A stretch of DNA of 50,287 nucleotides, taken from assembly GCA_013115145.1 (NCBI GenBank), contig JAAPAO010000226.1, forward strand, positions 1-50,287. The letters run 5' to 3'. The notes beneath the pieces were generated by a model, which was given only the letters and a program-made list of their open reading frames with translations, was not told the DNA's origin and ran no database searches. Both the position numbers and the translations under genes were made by a program. This document shows positions 15,001-25,664 of this stretch, one piece after another (the first letter of the stretch is position 1; each line of letters starts with the position of its first letter). This DNA is from Perkinsus chesapeaki (lineage: Eukaryota; Perkinsozoa; Perkinsida; Perkinsidae).

Positions 15001-15233
15001 AGTGATAATAGCGTGCAATTCATCTTCATTATTTACTCTTCACAAAGTTTCATTGTCTCACCTGCGTATTGGTCCATCTCGGCCTCCCTTTCCTCCTCGG
15101 CACTGGCATGCATTACAGTATCGGATGCAAGATCCTCCGGGACATGTACTGGTATACCAGCAAGCTTAGCTACTTGCAACCTAATAACGATCAACCTCGA
15201 AAAATATCTTTCTCTTTCATCAAAATTTGCCAA
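12078..15233 (-). CDS. DUF2009 family protein
   Basis: Eukaryotic family of unknown biochemical role, found in plants and protists. Exons in order on minus: MANFDERERYFSRLIVIRLQ (start complement 15233) with an acidic linker, SIAFRLTYDERKLLRLVESA, VADYTDKVDVQFPPN, NPERMRSTYGKLIYFLMDT, a Ser/Thr-rich and basic middle, LTQEDIEQCIYALGDH, TIVHLGDHNVPNALMFIDKY, VQVPRILGPLVLCLDKI, FFRHAFDGSGGDNFFDAG, GRLTSAWNWCSQIEDKP, and the end FPVFLLTGFTGFDGKEGW. The order and the C-terminal SAWNWCS...LTGFTGFDG match the family well. One 50-nt intron (13610-13659) carries a tRNA T-arm-like sequence. The stop lies 122 bp before the adenylosuccinate lyase start. Function unknown. Confidence 0.8.
13610..13659. other. 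Short intron carrying a tRNA T-arm-like sequence
   Basis: On minus this is a GT...AG intron (GTAAAACGCC to CTAATAG) whose removal joins GRTDEDS to DGDDNALDSEEVEG in the DUF2009 gene. Read on plus, it holds CCAGG-TTCGAAT-CTTGG (a 5-bp stem with a 7-nt T-loop), seven acceptor-like bases, one base and TTTT, like the 3' half of a tRNA with a Pol III stop. No matching 5' half is present, so it is not a functional tRNA. Confidence 0.5.
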
Positions 15234-15918
15234 TGTCTACTGTTTGACCGCGACCTTCGGAAATTAATACGGCCATTTCAACAGGGGATAGAACCCTCGA
15301 CCTCCCTCAAGATAGACGAACGTTCTCCCCACTCGACTAATCGATGCTTTACCTCTCCTCTTCACCACAACTACGCACGTATCCCTGGACAACAGCTACC
15401 AGATCCCGGTGTTTCATGCTCGACACTAGCCCAGCGAGATCGTCATCTGATGGGCTGCTCAAATTTTGTCGGGATTCGACTTCCATGTAACACAAGCAAC
15501 TCCGTAGACGTGCTGTCTCCCTCCCACTTCACACAACAATATAATAGGGAAAGAAGAAACAATTGTACAAAGGTGTACTAATGAGCAGGATACGACAAGA
15601 CATCACGACCATTAACTTCCAATTGGCTGAGACGACTACCAATGGGAATATCCCGCAAACATATTGAAAACGCATCAAAGAGATGAGGGATAACGGTTGC
15701 TGCTGCCTAATGAGAGAAAACGTGGTAACGAATAGGGCTTAGCAATACCGCCTCCTTTCAACGTGGGAAATGGTATAATACCGTTAAGCGAGGCTATACT
15801 GATGGTAAGTGGAAACTTATGAGATTGCGGTAGCCATCTGAAGCATATAGATGCAGAAATGCGCGATAGAGAGGACATCGATAGTTATGCAAAAATGATG
15901 AGTTATAGCTCAACACGT
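15234..15918. other. Intergenic region between DUF2009 and AP2 genes, with tRNA-like segment
   Basis: Upstream region of the DUF2009 gene. Apart from a tRNA-like stretch at 15282-15343 I see nothing coding; small open frames here have random composition. It probably contains the DUF2009 promoter and the 3' flank of the AP2 gene. Confidence 0.4.
15282..15343 (-). pseudogene. Degenerate tRNA-like sequence
   Basis: Read on minus, it starts with an A-box-like TTAGTCGAGTGGGGAGAAC and ends with a T-arm-like GAGGG-TTCTATC-CCCTG (B box). No convincing acceptor or anticodon stem pairs, so I regard it as a tRNA pseudogene or the head of a tRNA-derived repeat. It lies about 50 bp upstream of the DUF2009 start on the same strand. 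Confidence 0.35.
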
Positions 15919-16566
15919 TCAAGAATGGCTAGAACTATCCCTTCTTAACACAGTGTTTACAAAACGCTTGAGAGACTCTTTATTAGTATAGACCAAACGA
16001 GCTTGCTCCAATGCAGCTCTGTCTCTAACAGCTTCCTCTACAGTCTTACGTAAGGGAGCATAGACTCTCTCACGATCAACATAAATAGCAGCTATATAAC
16101 CACCTCTGTTTCTCCATACACCACGCGGAGGATTGTTACCCTTTTTAATTCTAGAACTAGGGGACCTCGTGGGCGGTGATGGCTTCGGCGATGGTGAGCA
16201 TTTACCACGTTGCATAAGATAATGACCCCCTAATGACCTTGCACCGCTCGGAGAAGCCTTGACCAAGGATAAAGGGGGAAAGGAGGATAAAATATCATCC
16301 GGGAAAATCGGCTTGGACAAACCGTTCATAGGACCATCCCCTGATACACCAGAAGATGTAGTAGTGGACGTATCAACAGATAGAGAGTCTTTAACCGTTG
16401 CATTATACGAGGACGGCGAAAAGGTACAAGGCTTCCAGTGGGAAGGTGCGGGTTTAGCTTCGTAATTGGCTGGAGTAATGGCAGCAGTACTGGACAGTAA
16501 TGACCGTCCCAAATTCAATAGGAAATCGTCTTCCTCCGCCTTCTTCTGGTAGCCAATCACGCTCAT
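15919..16566 (-). CDS. AP2/ERF-domain protein, single exon
   Basis: 215-residue protein from one uninterrupted frame (ATG complement of 16566, MSVIGYQKKAEEDD). Residues 1 to about 140 are Ser/Pro-rich and low-complexity, with a basic stretch (SPSSRIKKGNNPPRG). An AP2 DNA-binding domain follows: GVWRNRGGYIAAIYVDRERV then EEAVRDRAALEQARLVY, with the YIAAI strand and EA(V)xxR helix typical of the fold. It is likely a sequence-specific DNA-binding regulator like the ApiAP2 factors of alveolates; that role is inferred. The start faces the PDCD4-like gene 197 bp away (divergent). Confidence 0.75.
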   Translation of the reverse strand: MSVIGYQKKAEEDDFLLNLGRSLLSSTAAITPANYEAKPAPSHWKPCTFSPSSYNATVKDSLSVDTSTTTSSGVSGDGPMNGLSKPIFPDDILSSFPPLSLVKASPSGARSLGGHYLMQRGKCSPSPKPSPPTRSPSSRIKKGNNPPRGVWRNRGGYIAAIYVDRERVYAPLRKTVEEAVRDRAALEQARLVYTNKESLKRFVNTVLRRDSSSHS

Positions 16567-16763
16567 GTTGTCGACAGCAGGTGTAAGAGTAAAGCTAGCT
16601 AGCGAGTTAGCCTGATATTAGCGGCGAGCTCGTTAGCGTTGAGGAAATACAAGATTGCAAGAACGTCAAGATTTTCGCCTGCGCGACCTTGGTCGCATTT
16701 ATCATCCGCCCTGTTGCTGGTGTAACTTTCTTCGTCCACCTTATCGTCTTAAGTGTAGCTGAG

Positions 16764-19169
16764 ATGCCTCCCGCCCCTAAATCAGTTAGGACCGCAGGAG
16801 GGTCTCATAAAGCAAGTTGGAGCAAAAAAGTAGTAATCGTGGCTAGCTAGCAATGACCCTAATTGCAATCTTTTAGGTCCTGTCATCTGAGGAGGTCGGT
16901 ACAGCTGCGTTAGACAGGTATGAAAGGTATCTTGAGGTTAACGGTGCAGGATACGTTGTTGGTTAGTAACGATCCCAACTATGACGAGATCCTTGACGGC
17001 GATTACAATCTCGATATATACGAATGTGGAACCACATTCCGCACCGTTCGCCAGAGAGCTCCTAGCTACGCTACAGGCCATGTTAATATAGAAGAGCCCA
17101 CGTACTGCGATATTCCAACCTCAAAAATATCTTTACTATCCCTACTAGGCTTTCTCTGCCCGAATTCCAGAAGAAGCTATCGGGTATCTTACACGATTAT
17201 TATGCTACTAAAAACGCCACAGCAGCGGTGGATGATATCAAAGACCTCGAGTGTAGGAGGACCTCAATCGACCTGTTCTGGTATCTTTACGCCCACAGGT
17301 CCGATGTATCATGATGAGCTCGTTTATCGCATCGTGAAGATTTCCCTAGATCGTAATAGTGAGGTTAAGGTGTATGAAAGATATGCTTTAGATGACGAGG
17401 AGTGCCAAGAGCTGGCATCATCGTTGCTGACTCTACTTTACTCGGCCCATGTTGTAACCCAATCCCAGAATCAGAGGGCTTTCGAGAAGCTTATTGAAGT
17501 TTGGGAGGACTTAAGCATCGATGTGAAACAGCCTGAGCAACACCCTAGTATCTATACTACTGGCGTCTTGGACAGGTCCCCAACGCTCCAGAACAGATAT
17601 TGAAGTTCCTAGACTGTGCCCTATGTGACGGTATTGTTGCTGAGAACTTTGTTACTAGACTACCGGAAACCCTCCTCAGAAAGGTATCTTAAAGCATCTA
17701 TCTGCTTCCCCCAGCGATCGTATAGATTCGGGACGCTGATGCGGACGAGTTCATTGACGTTTACGAGCAACTTAATGAGTTGAAAAAGTTTAAGGAGCAC
17801 GCAAAGGTGAGAAGGATCATTTAGTCTCTTTCCGGTTTTTCTATCAAATTCGTCTCAGGCAATCCTCGTTGATTATTTCGCATCTCACGGTGGCGGTGGT
17901 GCCGATGATGTCGCCCAGAGCCTTGTCGCTCTAGACAGGCCCGGAATGCACCACGAATTTGTAAGCCCTCGGAGCAGCCATACAACTTGCCTATGTCTCC
18001 TATAAGGTACGGTCTGCGCTCCAGCTGTCCTTTGATCGTGACGTTCGCACCAGAGCGGAAGTCATTCAACTTTTGGCGGATCTCCGTGACAAGAGAGTCT
18101 TAACCGACGATGACATCTTACTGGGCTTCGGTCGAATGCTAGGTTGGACCAGTACCGTTGCTTGCTTGATCTGCTTGGGTTCTAGGAGCCCTTGACGACT
18201 TCACTCTGGACTGCCCCGGGGCACCGGATATGCTTTCTGGTCTCATTGTTCAAGGCGTCGTTGAAGAGCTGCTTCCACCCGCCTTCTTAAAGAACAGCCT
18301 CAGGTAGTAGCCCTGTGAATAATCTCATACCGCTCCATCCTCTGATCAGGCTCCGCACTGGCAACGATGTCGGTATAAACTGTATTAGACATGCTATTAG
18401 TATTCTAGACAGTGAGAGGCACTGGCGTCAGCGTCACGGTGGCCATGGCCGCTTCAACCTAGCCGGGAGTCCATGTAGTGACCGCATTGGTACTTGTATT
18501 CCCGAGGCCATCATGTCCCCGCCACTCTTAGCGCAATGAGTTCCTCCTTTCCTTTAGCTAATAAGAACAAGGTTGAATTCTCGGCTCTCGAGGAAGAGGA
18601 TATAAAGAAGTGGAAGCTGGAGTTGAGGAACGCTATCGCCGAGTAGGCCTTGCAATGGAGGCGCCGCTCGTCACCAGTCTAGGGGGGCGGTATGCAGGTA
18701 CTTCTGCAGTGCAGATGGCGATGAGTTCTGTAGATTGGCCGCAGAATGGGACATGTCATCTGAGCAGGCGGCCATCTGTGTTAAATACATCCTGATGATG
18801 GCCATGGAGAGGACTGGAGAGCAATGTCTCATGGCAGGTAACTCCACAAGGCTCTTGGACTTGGTAATAGGAAAGCTTTTGCTCAGTGGATCTGCTATGC
18901 CATTGCGTACTCGTGAGGGAGGAGCTGTCCAAGGATGATATCGTGAACGGTTTCAAGCTCATAATGGAGAACATTGCCGATGTCAAATTGGATATTCCGG
19001 ATGCAGGTGAGCAGGTGATGACACCGTCGCCGGGAATCGAACCCGCGTCGTTGGTTCGTCAGTCGATATGTTACGTGCCTTCCGTCGTCTTTGCATCAAA
19101 CGAGGCATTCTAGAGCGTACCGCTCCCGGTGTCGATGATGATGATGGTGAGGAGGAGGAGGGGAAATAG
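16764..19169 (+). CDS. PDCD4-like protein with three MA3 domains
   Basis: MA3 proteins of this type bind the eIF4A helicase and repress or tune translation. ATG 16764 gives MPPAPKSVRTAGGSHKAS. DPNYDEILDG, the PDCD4-style linker, comes before the first domain. MA3-1: LPEFQKKLSGILHDYYATKN then YHDELVYRIVKISLDRN and NAPEQILKFLDCAL. MA3-2: AILVDYFASHGGGGADD, GMHHEFVRSALQLSFDRD, LTDDDILLGFGRMLGALDDF and LPPAFLKN. MA3-3: NAIAEYFCSADGDEFC, AAICVKYILMMAMER, LSKDDIVNGFKLIMENI and FRRLCIKRGILE, then an acidic tail. About ten GT-AG introns of 20-60 nt fit in phase. Animal PDCD4 has two MA3 domains, plant homologues up to four. Confidence 0.82.
19007..19062. other. Intron carrying a tRNA T-arm-like sequence
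   Basis: A 56-nt GT...AG intron in the third MA3 domain; removing it joins LDIPDA to DMLRAFRRL in phase. Its minus strand reads GCGGG-TTCGATT-CCCGG, a T-loop flanked by a near-perfect stem. No complete tRNA surrounds it. Confidence 0.45.
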
Positions 19170-19597
19170 AGTATCACAACGGTGATCAGCGAAGATATAA
19201 TAAATACTAATCATTTACAAAAGATGGTATGAAATTGTCGATATTGTGGGTCGGGTGTACCCATCGAAGTGATCCTATCATTATTATCATAAGTGCTGCT
19301 GCATCTGTTGTCTCTTTATAATCTCATATTCATTAAATGGAAGGGTATTGTGTTGATGGGGACAGCTCGTTGTGCAACTACTACTACTCAGTTTAATATT
19401 ATCTCCCTTTATTCCTCTTTACAATATCATTTCCTTCATCAAAACGTCGCCACCTACTGGTCCTTCGAATCAGAGCTGTCAAGACCGCTATAGCAGTCGG
19501 CCTCAATGCTCACTCTGATGACACCAACAACATTAAGAGGCAGAAGAATCTCGGAGCCGAATCCCCTTCGTCTTCGACAGCGTCATCTCCTCGCCAC

Positions 19598-20791
19598 TTG
19601 AGCTGCTACTCTCGTGAAATCGATGATTGGCCCTTCGTTGACCAGCTCAGCGTGGAGGTCTGGGCATTTGCTAGGCCCTTCTTTCATTTGGTCGCTCTAA
19701 GACCTCCCTTATTCGCTGCTGGACAATGGCGTGTTGAGTCACCACAGAAGTTGGCTATCCATAACAACCGTCTTCTAACTTGCGATCTTGTCCACGATCG
19801 TATCCTGTCAACATCTCTACAGCGGGATCTCGAAGACACTTATGTCTACTTCGCTGTCAGTAAGCCGCTGGGCCTGTGTTCTGACAACGCTGCTATCGGT
19901 GGTGGCGGCGACGGTGGTATATTCTTCACCCTCATGGACGAGGATAATGTATGTCTTCTAGACCCCGGTGAAGCCGAACCCTACGCCGTAGTCGGCCCTG
20001 GTGTCGACCCGGACTCTGAGGAGCATGATCTCACCGAGCCTCGAGCAGTCCAGTCCTCGAACGGCGGTTCTGTTTTATGGGTTTGTGATTCTGGCAACCA
20101 TCGACTGCTTCGAGTGGATAGGACTTCCTTCACTCCAGTGTCGGTTTGTGCGGACATCGGTCTTCGTTGGCCAGAGGACATCTGCGTTGTAGCTGACTCT
20201 TCGGTGGCCATCGCTGATACCGACAACAATCGCGTCGTTGTCTACACGCCTCGAGATGATGGTCATTCAGCAGTAACAGGCGAAGGGCTGGTGCAGGTTG
20301 TCGTTGGAGGAGCTAGCAGTGGCCGTGGTGATGATGAAGATGATGCTATTACCCTACATGGCCCTGGTGCGGTCACAAGTGACAGCGTCAGGAAGGTGCT
20401 CTACATTGGTGATTCGTATAATGGTCGTATTGTATGCTGCCCTTATAAGGTGGAATGTGATTGTCTGGGAGATAATAATATCAGACACGAGGGTTTCAGT
20501 GTCGAAAAGTCTTCCCCAGAAGAAGAAGCCATTCTCTCTACCAGCTATTTCGAACTACCTGATGTATGCCACAGTATGACTATTTCCTCTTCATGTCGTC
20601 ATCGAGGAGGAGAACAACAGCATGATGAGGAGGAGGAGCATCGGCCGATCCTGCGGTTCGGTGAGCCATTCGTCGCCGCTGATAACGTTGGCAGAGTAAG
20701 CGGTATGGCAGTTAATGAAGAGACTGGTGAACTGTATGTCAGCGACCGTGTGAATCACGTTGTGCGCGTTCTCAGTCCATTGTACTATTAG
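19598..20791 (+). CDS. NHL-repeat beta-propeller protein (5' end unresolved)
   Basis: The open frame carries several NHL-type blades: LTEPRAVQSSNGGSVLWVCD with SGNHRLLRVD, RWPEDICVVADSSVAIADTD with NNRVVVY, KVLYIGDSYNGRIV, and RVSGMAVNEETGELYVSDRV with NHVVRVL. Such propellers usually bind proteins or RNA. The frame is open back to a TAA near 19400, but there is no in-frame ATG before about 19934, so a first exon must be spliced on from upstream. The stretch 19170-19590 should contain that exon and the promoter, but I could not identify it. No other introns are evident. Partner and location are unknown. Confidence 0.65.
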   Translation: MSCYSREIDDWPFVDQLSVEVWAFARPFFHLVALRPPLFAAGQWRVESPQKLAIHNNRLLTCDLVHDRILSTSLQRDLEDTYVYFAVSKPLGLCSDNAAIGGGGDGGIFFTLMDEDNVCLLDPGEAEPYAVVGPGVDPDSEEHDLTEPRAVQSSNGGSVLWVCDSGNHRLLRVDRTSFTPVSVCADIGLRWPEDICVVADSSVAIADTDNNRVVVYTPRDDGHSAVTGEGLVQVVVGGASSGRGDDEDDAITLHGPGAVTSDSVRKVLYIGDSYNGRIVCCPYKVECDCLGDNNIRHEGFSVEKSSPEEEAILSTSYFELPDVCHSMTISSSCRHRGGEQQHDEEEEHRPILRFGEPFVAADNVGRVSGMAVNEETGELYVSDRVNHVVRVLSPLYY

Positions 20792-21076
20792 CAGCATCAT
20801 TGACAATAACATAACAACAACAGTCGTAGCGGTACTATACGGATTATCACTGCATCTATTATTACTATCACCATTATCTCAATAATAACAATAATATTAA
20901 ATCACCACCACCATTCTCTATTCTTCTTCTTGGCATCATCATCATCAACCGTCAAGATGCGGCTATTTATGCACCCTTAGTTTCTTATTAATATGCCGTA
21001 GATTCGAGTTGACAATTTGCGGGCGCTGAGGAAAACCAACATAATACTTTTTCGGACAGCAGCATTGCTCCAGTCA

Positions 21077-22276
21077 ATGTCCGTGGCGATCGACGGGGAA
21101 AATGAGGGCCACTTCAAGAAGTTGTACAAGAAGAATGTTATAAGTCAAATCCGAAAGTACAAACAAGGCAAGATCGACCTGGCCCAGCTCGAGATAAGAA
21201 GCTCGGTTCCCAAGGATGACCTCATCAAGGTCATTGGCCTCGTGGACGGTGAGGGCCTCACTGTGGCCGTGGAGGAGATGCTGATCGATGTTAACAGCCG
21301 GAACAGAGCGGCTCGGCGAGCACACAATAGAGATGCCCATGATGGTGAAGTTGAGGAGATCCTCAAAGTCGCTGAAGGTGCCTTGACCACACAAGTGACG
21401 GTGAAGAAAGTATTGGAGGCGGAGCGAAGCAGATTGGATTGGTCTCAGCTACCTAAACATTTGATACCAGAAATGATGAATATCAGTCTGTATTATCATC
21501 TTAAGAGGGGCGACTACGAGGGGGCTGCGCTGCGTATTAACCATGGAAGGAGGAAGCGAGCTCAGATAGAGCATATGATATCTCTGGTGAGATCCCAGGT
21601 TCAATTCCCGGCTCCAACAAGTGGTCCTGTTAAAATAATTGATCTTGGTGGTGGCCGAGGTGATCTTGCCCTTACACTAGCCCACGTATTCCCAGCTTCT
21701 GATGTAACCGTTCTCGATATCAAAGAGCTCTCTGTACAGCAAGCCCTCTACCGCGCCGACCAGCTCGGGCTCTCCCATCGCGTTCACGGTAAGGTCTGCG
21801 ATCTGGCCGAGTATGCCGTGGATCACTCCGAAGGTTTCGACGTCGCTGTCGGTCTTCACTGTTGCGCCGGTCTCTCGGATGTCGCCATCGATCTGTGTGA
21901 GAGGAATGCTCGTCATCGGCCAACGACCCTGATAGCCTGCACCTGCTGCTTTGGTAAAATGAAGCAATGGTTCCCTCCCCACCTGCAGCAGCAGCGAGGG
22001 TTTCGGTATCCTCGCACGCCACAGCTGGGCCTCGACCTTGAACAGTACGAAGTGATATGCCGTACCGCAGAGGATGACCGTCGAGGGGAGATAAGCCGTC
22101 GAGCAAAGCTGCTAATTAATAAAGATCGAATCAACGCTGCTGCCTTACGTGCATCATCTGGTGGAGCAGCCGGGTCCGGTGAACTGGTCTCTGCGGAGAT
22201 TGTCGAGCTGCCTCCTGTACATAGCTACAAGAACGAAGTCCTTGTAATGAAGTGGGCACCAACTGGCGACAAATAG
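21077..22276 (+). CDS. SAM-dependent methyltransferase, GSTCD/METTL25-like
   Basis: A single-exon gene of about 400 residues; the first ATG is at 21077 (MSVAIDGENEGHFKKLYKKN). The N-terminal half is charged and helical. The C-terminal half is a Rossmann methyltransferase with motif I VKIIDLGGGRGDLALTLAH, an acidic residue after strand 2 (DVTVLDIKE), and VAVGLHCCAGLSDVAIDLC followed by CTCCFGKM. The H-C...CCFG pattern resembles GSTCD and METTL25-type enzymes, whose substrates are poorly defined. It follows the NHL gene and precedes the first CCCH gene, all on plus. Methyltransferase fold is confident; substrate is not predicted. Confidence 0.7.
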   Translation: MSVAIDGENEGHFKKLYKKNVISQIRKYKQGKIDLAQLEIRSSVPKDDLIKVIGLVDGEGLTVAVEEMLIDVNSRNRAARRAHNRDAHDGEVEEILKVAEGALTTQVTVKKVLEAERSRLDWSQLPKHLIPEMMNISLYYHLKRGDYEGAALRINHGRRKRAQIEHMISLVRSQVQFPAPTSGPVKIIDLGGGRGDLALTLAHVFPASDVTVLDIKELSVQQALYRADQLGLSHRVHGKVCDLAEYAVDHSEGFDVAVGLHCCAGLSDVAIDLCERNARHRPTTLIACTCCFGKMKQWFPPHLQQQRGFRYPRTPQLGLDLEQYEVICRTAEDDRRGEISRRAKLLINKDRINAAALRASSGGAAGSGELVSAEIVELPPVHSYKNEVLVMKWAPTGDK

Positions 22277-22372
22277 CTAACTTGTTTCTCTCTCTTTGAG
22301 GATGGTATGCGTTGTTAATTAACTCATAAGAATTCCCTTAGCAGAGTTATCACTGAAACCCCTGTATACGGA

Positions 22373-23654
22373 ATGGCGAGTAAGATCGTATCTTCTTCTT
22401 CTCCTAATACAGCTCCATCCGTGCCGCCACATGAGGCACAGTCGACCGTCGCTGAGGGCATACACATTCCACGTTCAATAGCCCATTCTGAGGTAGCTGT
22501 CAACAGGCACAAGAGACTACAGAAGACTAAGCTCTGCAAATACGGAGAGGATTGCGCGTAAGCTCCCCTTGTGTGGCGCCGCGCTGCTTGCCACAGCGCT
22601 GCCTCATCTCCAGGTACCGAGCCATCGGTCGCTGCTTCTACGCTCACTCCATCGACGAGGTGCAGCCGAGGCCTCCAAAAACCGAGGAAGAGGTGCAGCC
22701 GAGACTCGACGGGCAGATAAAAGCTCGAAGTGCTGCTTTGTTAGATTGCTGCCGAGCACGCTGAAACTCTCCGTAATCTGGTCCTTCAAGAACAAGCAGC
22801 GGCGATGCTGGCTGCCAATCCATGGTGCAACCCACAGGTAGCCGCCTTGGCTGCGAGCTCGATGGTGAGGCTGGTATATCGACATACATCATCATTGAGT
22901 TGGCCATCCTTGTCAGGGTTTGTCGCCGTTCTCGGCAATGCCTGGTCTACCCAATTCCTACGGTGCTCCCTCTGCCGCTGCCTACTGGGCGTTAATGGCT
23001 CAGGTCGCCACAGCTGGTGAAATGGCCAGGGTAAGCAGCAGCCACCTGAGCCCATATGCCGTAGTCATAGCTTTCAGGCAGCCGGTACCACAGCAATCTC
23101 CAGCCCGCAGCTGATCCCTCCGGAGCTGCTAGCCGCAGCCTCCGGCACAGCTGCAGCCGGCGGTGATCCATCCAGCTTGCTCGCTGGCTTTGGCGGCCTG
23201 CCTCCACCACCCCCGCTCGATCTCGCCCTCTTGGGCCTCCAGGGTGATCATGAGGCGTCCTATTCGCTTTGTATGCAGACACTGCGTCAGGTGACGGTCT
23301 CCTCCCATCCATGACTGGCGGAGCCGCCGGCGGAGATGCTCCTACTCTGGACAGTGGCATACCAGAGTAAGGCGGAATGGCACGCTGTGGCTTCTTTGAA
23401 GCATTTGTTTTATTCAGCTCCTTCCTTCTGACCAAGCCACCAGGCCTGCTGCCTCGTGGCACCACACCCGATGCCTCATCAAGAGCTCCCTCGGTAGATG
23501 CCAATAAGAGCGAGGCCAGTGATGTGGCGAGTAAGGCGTAGCTGGTTGAAGAGCGACATATTTGTTATCTTCAGATGAAGCTATGGAGACTCAGAGCGCG
23601 TTCGGTGGCAATAAGGATCTCGCTAGTTTTGGGATTACTATGGATAATAAGTGA
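22373..23654 (+). CDS. CCCH zinc-finger protein, copy 1
   Basis: Probable RNA-binding regulator. ATG 22373 opens MASKIVSSSSPNTAPSVPPH, then GIHIPRSIAHSEVAVNRHKR. A zinc finger follows, KTKLCKYGEDC-A-YRAIGRCFYAH, split by a phase-2 intron after the second Cys. Downstream exons give VQPRPPKTEEEVQPRL, IAAEHAETLRNLVLQEQAAA, AYWALMAQVATAGEMAR, Pro/Ala-rich stretches and a C-terminus ending in GNKDLASFGITMDNK (TGA 23652-23654). The finger spacing is C-X5-C-X7-C-X3-H rather than the usual C-X8-C-X5-C-X3-H. It is paralogous to the next gene, sharing the leader, intron position and finger. Some middle exon borders are uncertain. Confidence 0.72.
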
Positions 23655-24279
23655 GATATAGTACAATAATGGATGATGATATGATTTACGATAGGTCCAA
23701 GTCGAGATAATACTGTATTGAAATGATGCCAAAGTATCTTAGCTGCTGCTGCTGCTGCTGCTCTGCCATACTGATGCTACTTGAAGTAGACGTCCACCAG
23801 TAGCAGAAGAAAGAGCAATGTCTTTCATCCATCCATATGGACTACTGCCGTATGAGCCGGCTGTATTTACCTAAGGCATCTTCGTCATTATTATTATTGT
23901 TGTTGTCGATGACGTACTTCTATTATTAATGATGCTCATCCTTTATATCCTATTTTTATATCACTAGTTGTTGTACTAGATAGCTTTGTATGCATGAGAA
24001 TAACAAAAACAAGAACAACCGACAACAGCTGCTGCTGCTGAGCAAAGTGTGAGAAACTGTGACAAGTGTGATGGCATTACTACTACTGCGGTGTGTGATG
24101 ATATACCCCTCCCTCCTCCCCTCCCAGCACTTATCATCATATTGTCATGTATGTCGTAGGCATGGATTGTTTGTGTGACTGTTGGCAGCTGCTGCTGCAG
24201 CGGATGCGTCTGGTGGATTACCTTGCGATTTGATTTATTCAATTGGCCCTCAGTTTTGCTAAGATACTCTTTTTCTTTC
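23655..24279. other. Intergenic region with simple repeats between the CCCH paralogues
   Basis: No coding signal. It contains several short CTG/CAG tracts and ATT/TTG-rich stretches, the longest being a seven-unit GCT repeat. It presumably holds the 3' flank of copy 1 and the promoter of copy 2. Confidence 0.5.
23742..23762. repeat. (GCT)7 microsatellite
   Basis: Seven perfect GCT units in intergenic DNA, with further short CTG tracts near 24028 and 24187. No coding meaning is seen on either strand. Confidence 0.8.
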
Positions 24280-25418
24280 ATGATGAGCGATCAGGATCCT
24301 CCAGCGCCGACAACCCCTTTGAGTCTGCCCGAGTCATGTTACACTGATCAAGTTGGGGGCATTCATATCCCTAGAGCCATCGCCCACTCGGACATCGCTA
24401 TAACCCGCCATAGGAGATTGAACAAGACCAAACTGTGTCGTTATGGAGAGCACTGCACGTGAGCTTACTAAATTCGTGGCGCGCAGGAATTTTTCATCAG
24501 ATACCGTCCTTTGGGGAGATGCTTTTATGCGCACACTGAGGAAGAGCTGAAAGAGCGTCCACCCAAGACAGAGGAAGAGGTTCGATTAGCAACACCAGCA
24601 GCAGCGGTGCCTTGGCAGAGACATCATTCAGATTGCCGCTGAACAAATGGAAGCCGTCCAGAACATAACAATGCAGGATCAGGCTGCCATGTGGGGAATG
24701 TGGCCATCACCACCACCACTGCAATTTGGTTATCCTCTGGTAAGTTGCCTCACGTTGCTTAGCTCGAACATGCCGCTGTTTGTATAGGCATTCAACCCAT
24801 ATTATGGCAACCCTATGTCCGCGTATTGGGCCTTCGCAATGCAGGCCGCTGCCGTGGCCGAGGCAGCTAGGGTGAGCTCATCACGCGGGCATTCCGCCAC
24901 GGTTCTCCCAGGCCGCTACTCCGGCCGATCCGGCTCCGATGGTCGCTACTGATTTCAATACCTATAACGGTTTGGACTATCAATCATGGGTGGCTCTGAA
25001 ATACGCTCAGGATGCTACCAGTAAGACACAGACCTTGCCAGGTTATTCGGTAACCGTGGTTTAGGCGGCTCTAACAGAGATAAGCATCTCGATATCCCGA
25101 CAGCCTCAGCCAGTGCTGCGTAAGGTTCAATCTTGCCTTCTCACTGGATACTCCTTTTCAGAGGATCAATGACGGCAGAGCATTTCTCTGACCACAGCGG
25201 CAGTATACCGCATGGTACCTCGGAGGCAGGTACCAACGCACAAGGTAAGATGCGCTCTGATAGATATCGAAGGACTCCGTTTAGACGATCCTCTGGAAAC
25301 TCAAAGCGATCACTGTGGCGCAGATGCACGTGCCGATCCGGGCACTTTCTTCGGGGAGAAGTACGCTGATCACATTCGCATGTTTGATAGTAGCCGTGTT
25401 AGGGCGAGGTCGCGATAG
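24280..25418 (+). CDS. CCCH zinc-finger protein, copy 2
   Basis: Tandem paralogue of the preceding CCCH gene. The start is at ATG 24280 or 24283 (MMSDQDPPAPTTPLSLPESC). GGIHIPRAIAHSDIAITRHR leads into the finger NKTKLCRYGEHC-T-YRPLGRCFYAH, again cut by a phase-2 intron at the same place. Later exons read RPPKTEEEVR, IAAEQMEAVQNITMQDQAAM, FNPYYGNPMSAYWAFAMQAA and PMVATDFNTYNGLDYQSWVA, mirroring copy 1's EAR/AYWA region. The end is assigned at the stop after RMFDSSRVRARSR (25418). The 3' exons are the least certain part. Likely mRNA-binding. Confidence 0.7.
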
Positions 25419-25664
25419 AAAGGATTGTCCATCACTCCCTATTTTCACCGCGATGACGCTGGATAGCTGACGTGCGATGCATTGTGTCGACGTCTACTAT
25501 CGACAGACTATTTTCCATAATCATGATGCTGTTATTCATGGCAACAAGGCTTTGCCAGAACGCGCAGTTGCGCTAATAGGATCTATTGCGTTATTAAGTG
25601 ATATCGATAAAGCTCATACGGAACTGTGGGCAACACGATAAACAAGCCACAGATGAAACTATTA

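Noticed and set aside
17953-18008. Apparent frameshift in the second MA3 domain (a +1 shift seemed needed)
   Set aside because: A GT-AG intron restores HHEF-VRSALQLSFD in phase, so no frameshift is required.
21598-21636. Tract GTTCAATTCCCGGCTCC in the methyltransferase, tRNA-like or a possible intron
   Set aside because: Excising the GT...AG segment breaks the frame, whereas the uninterrupted frame leads straight into DLGGGRGD, so it is exon.
21145-22134. Several long minus-strand frames opposite the methyltransferase gene
   Set aside because: They overlap a clearly conserved plus-strand enzyme and lack recognisable motifs of their own.
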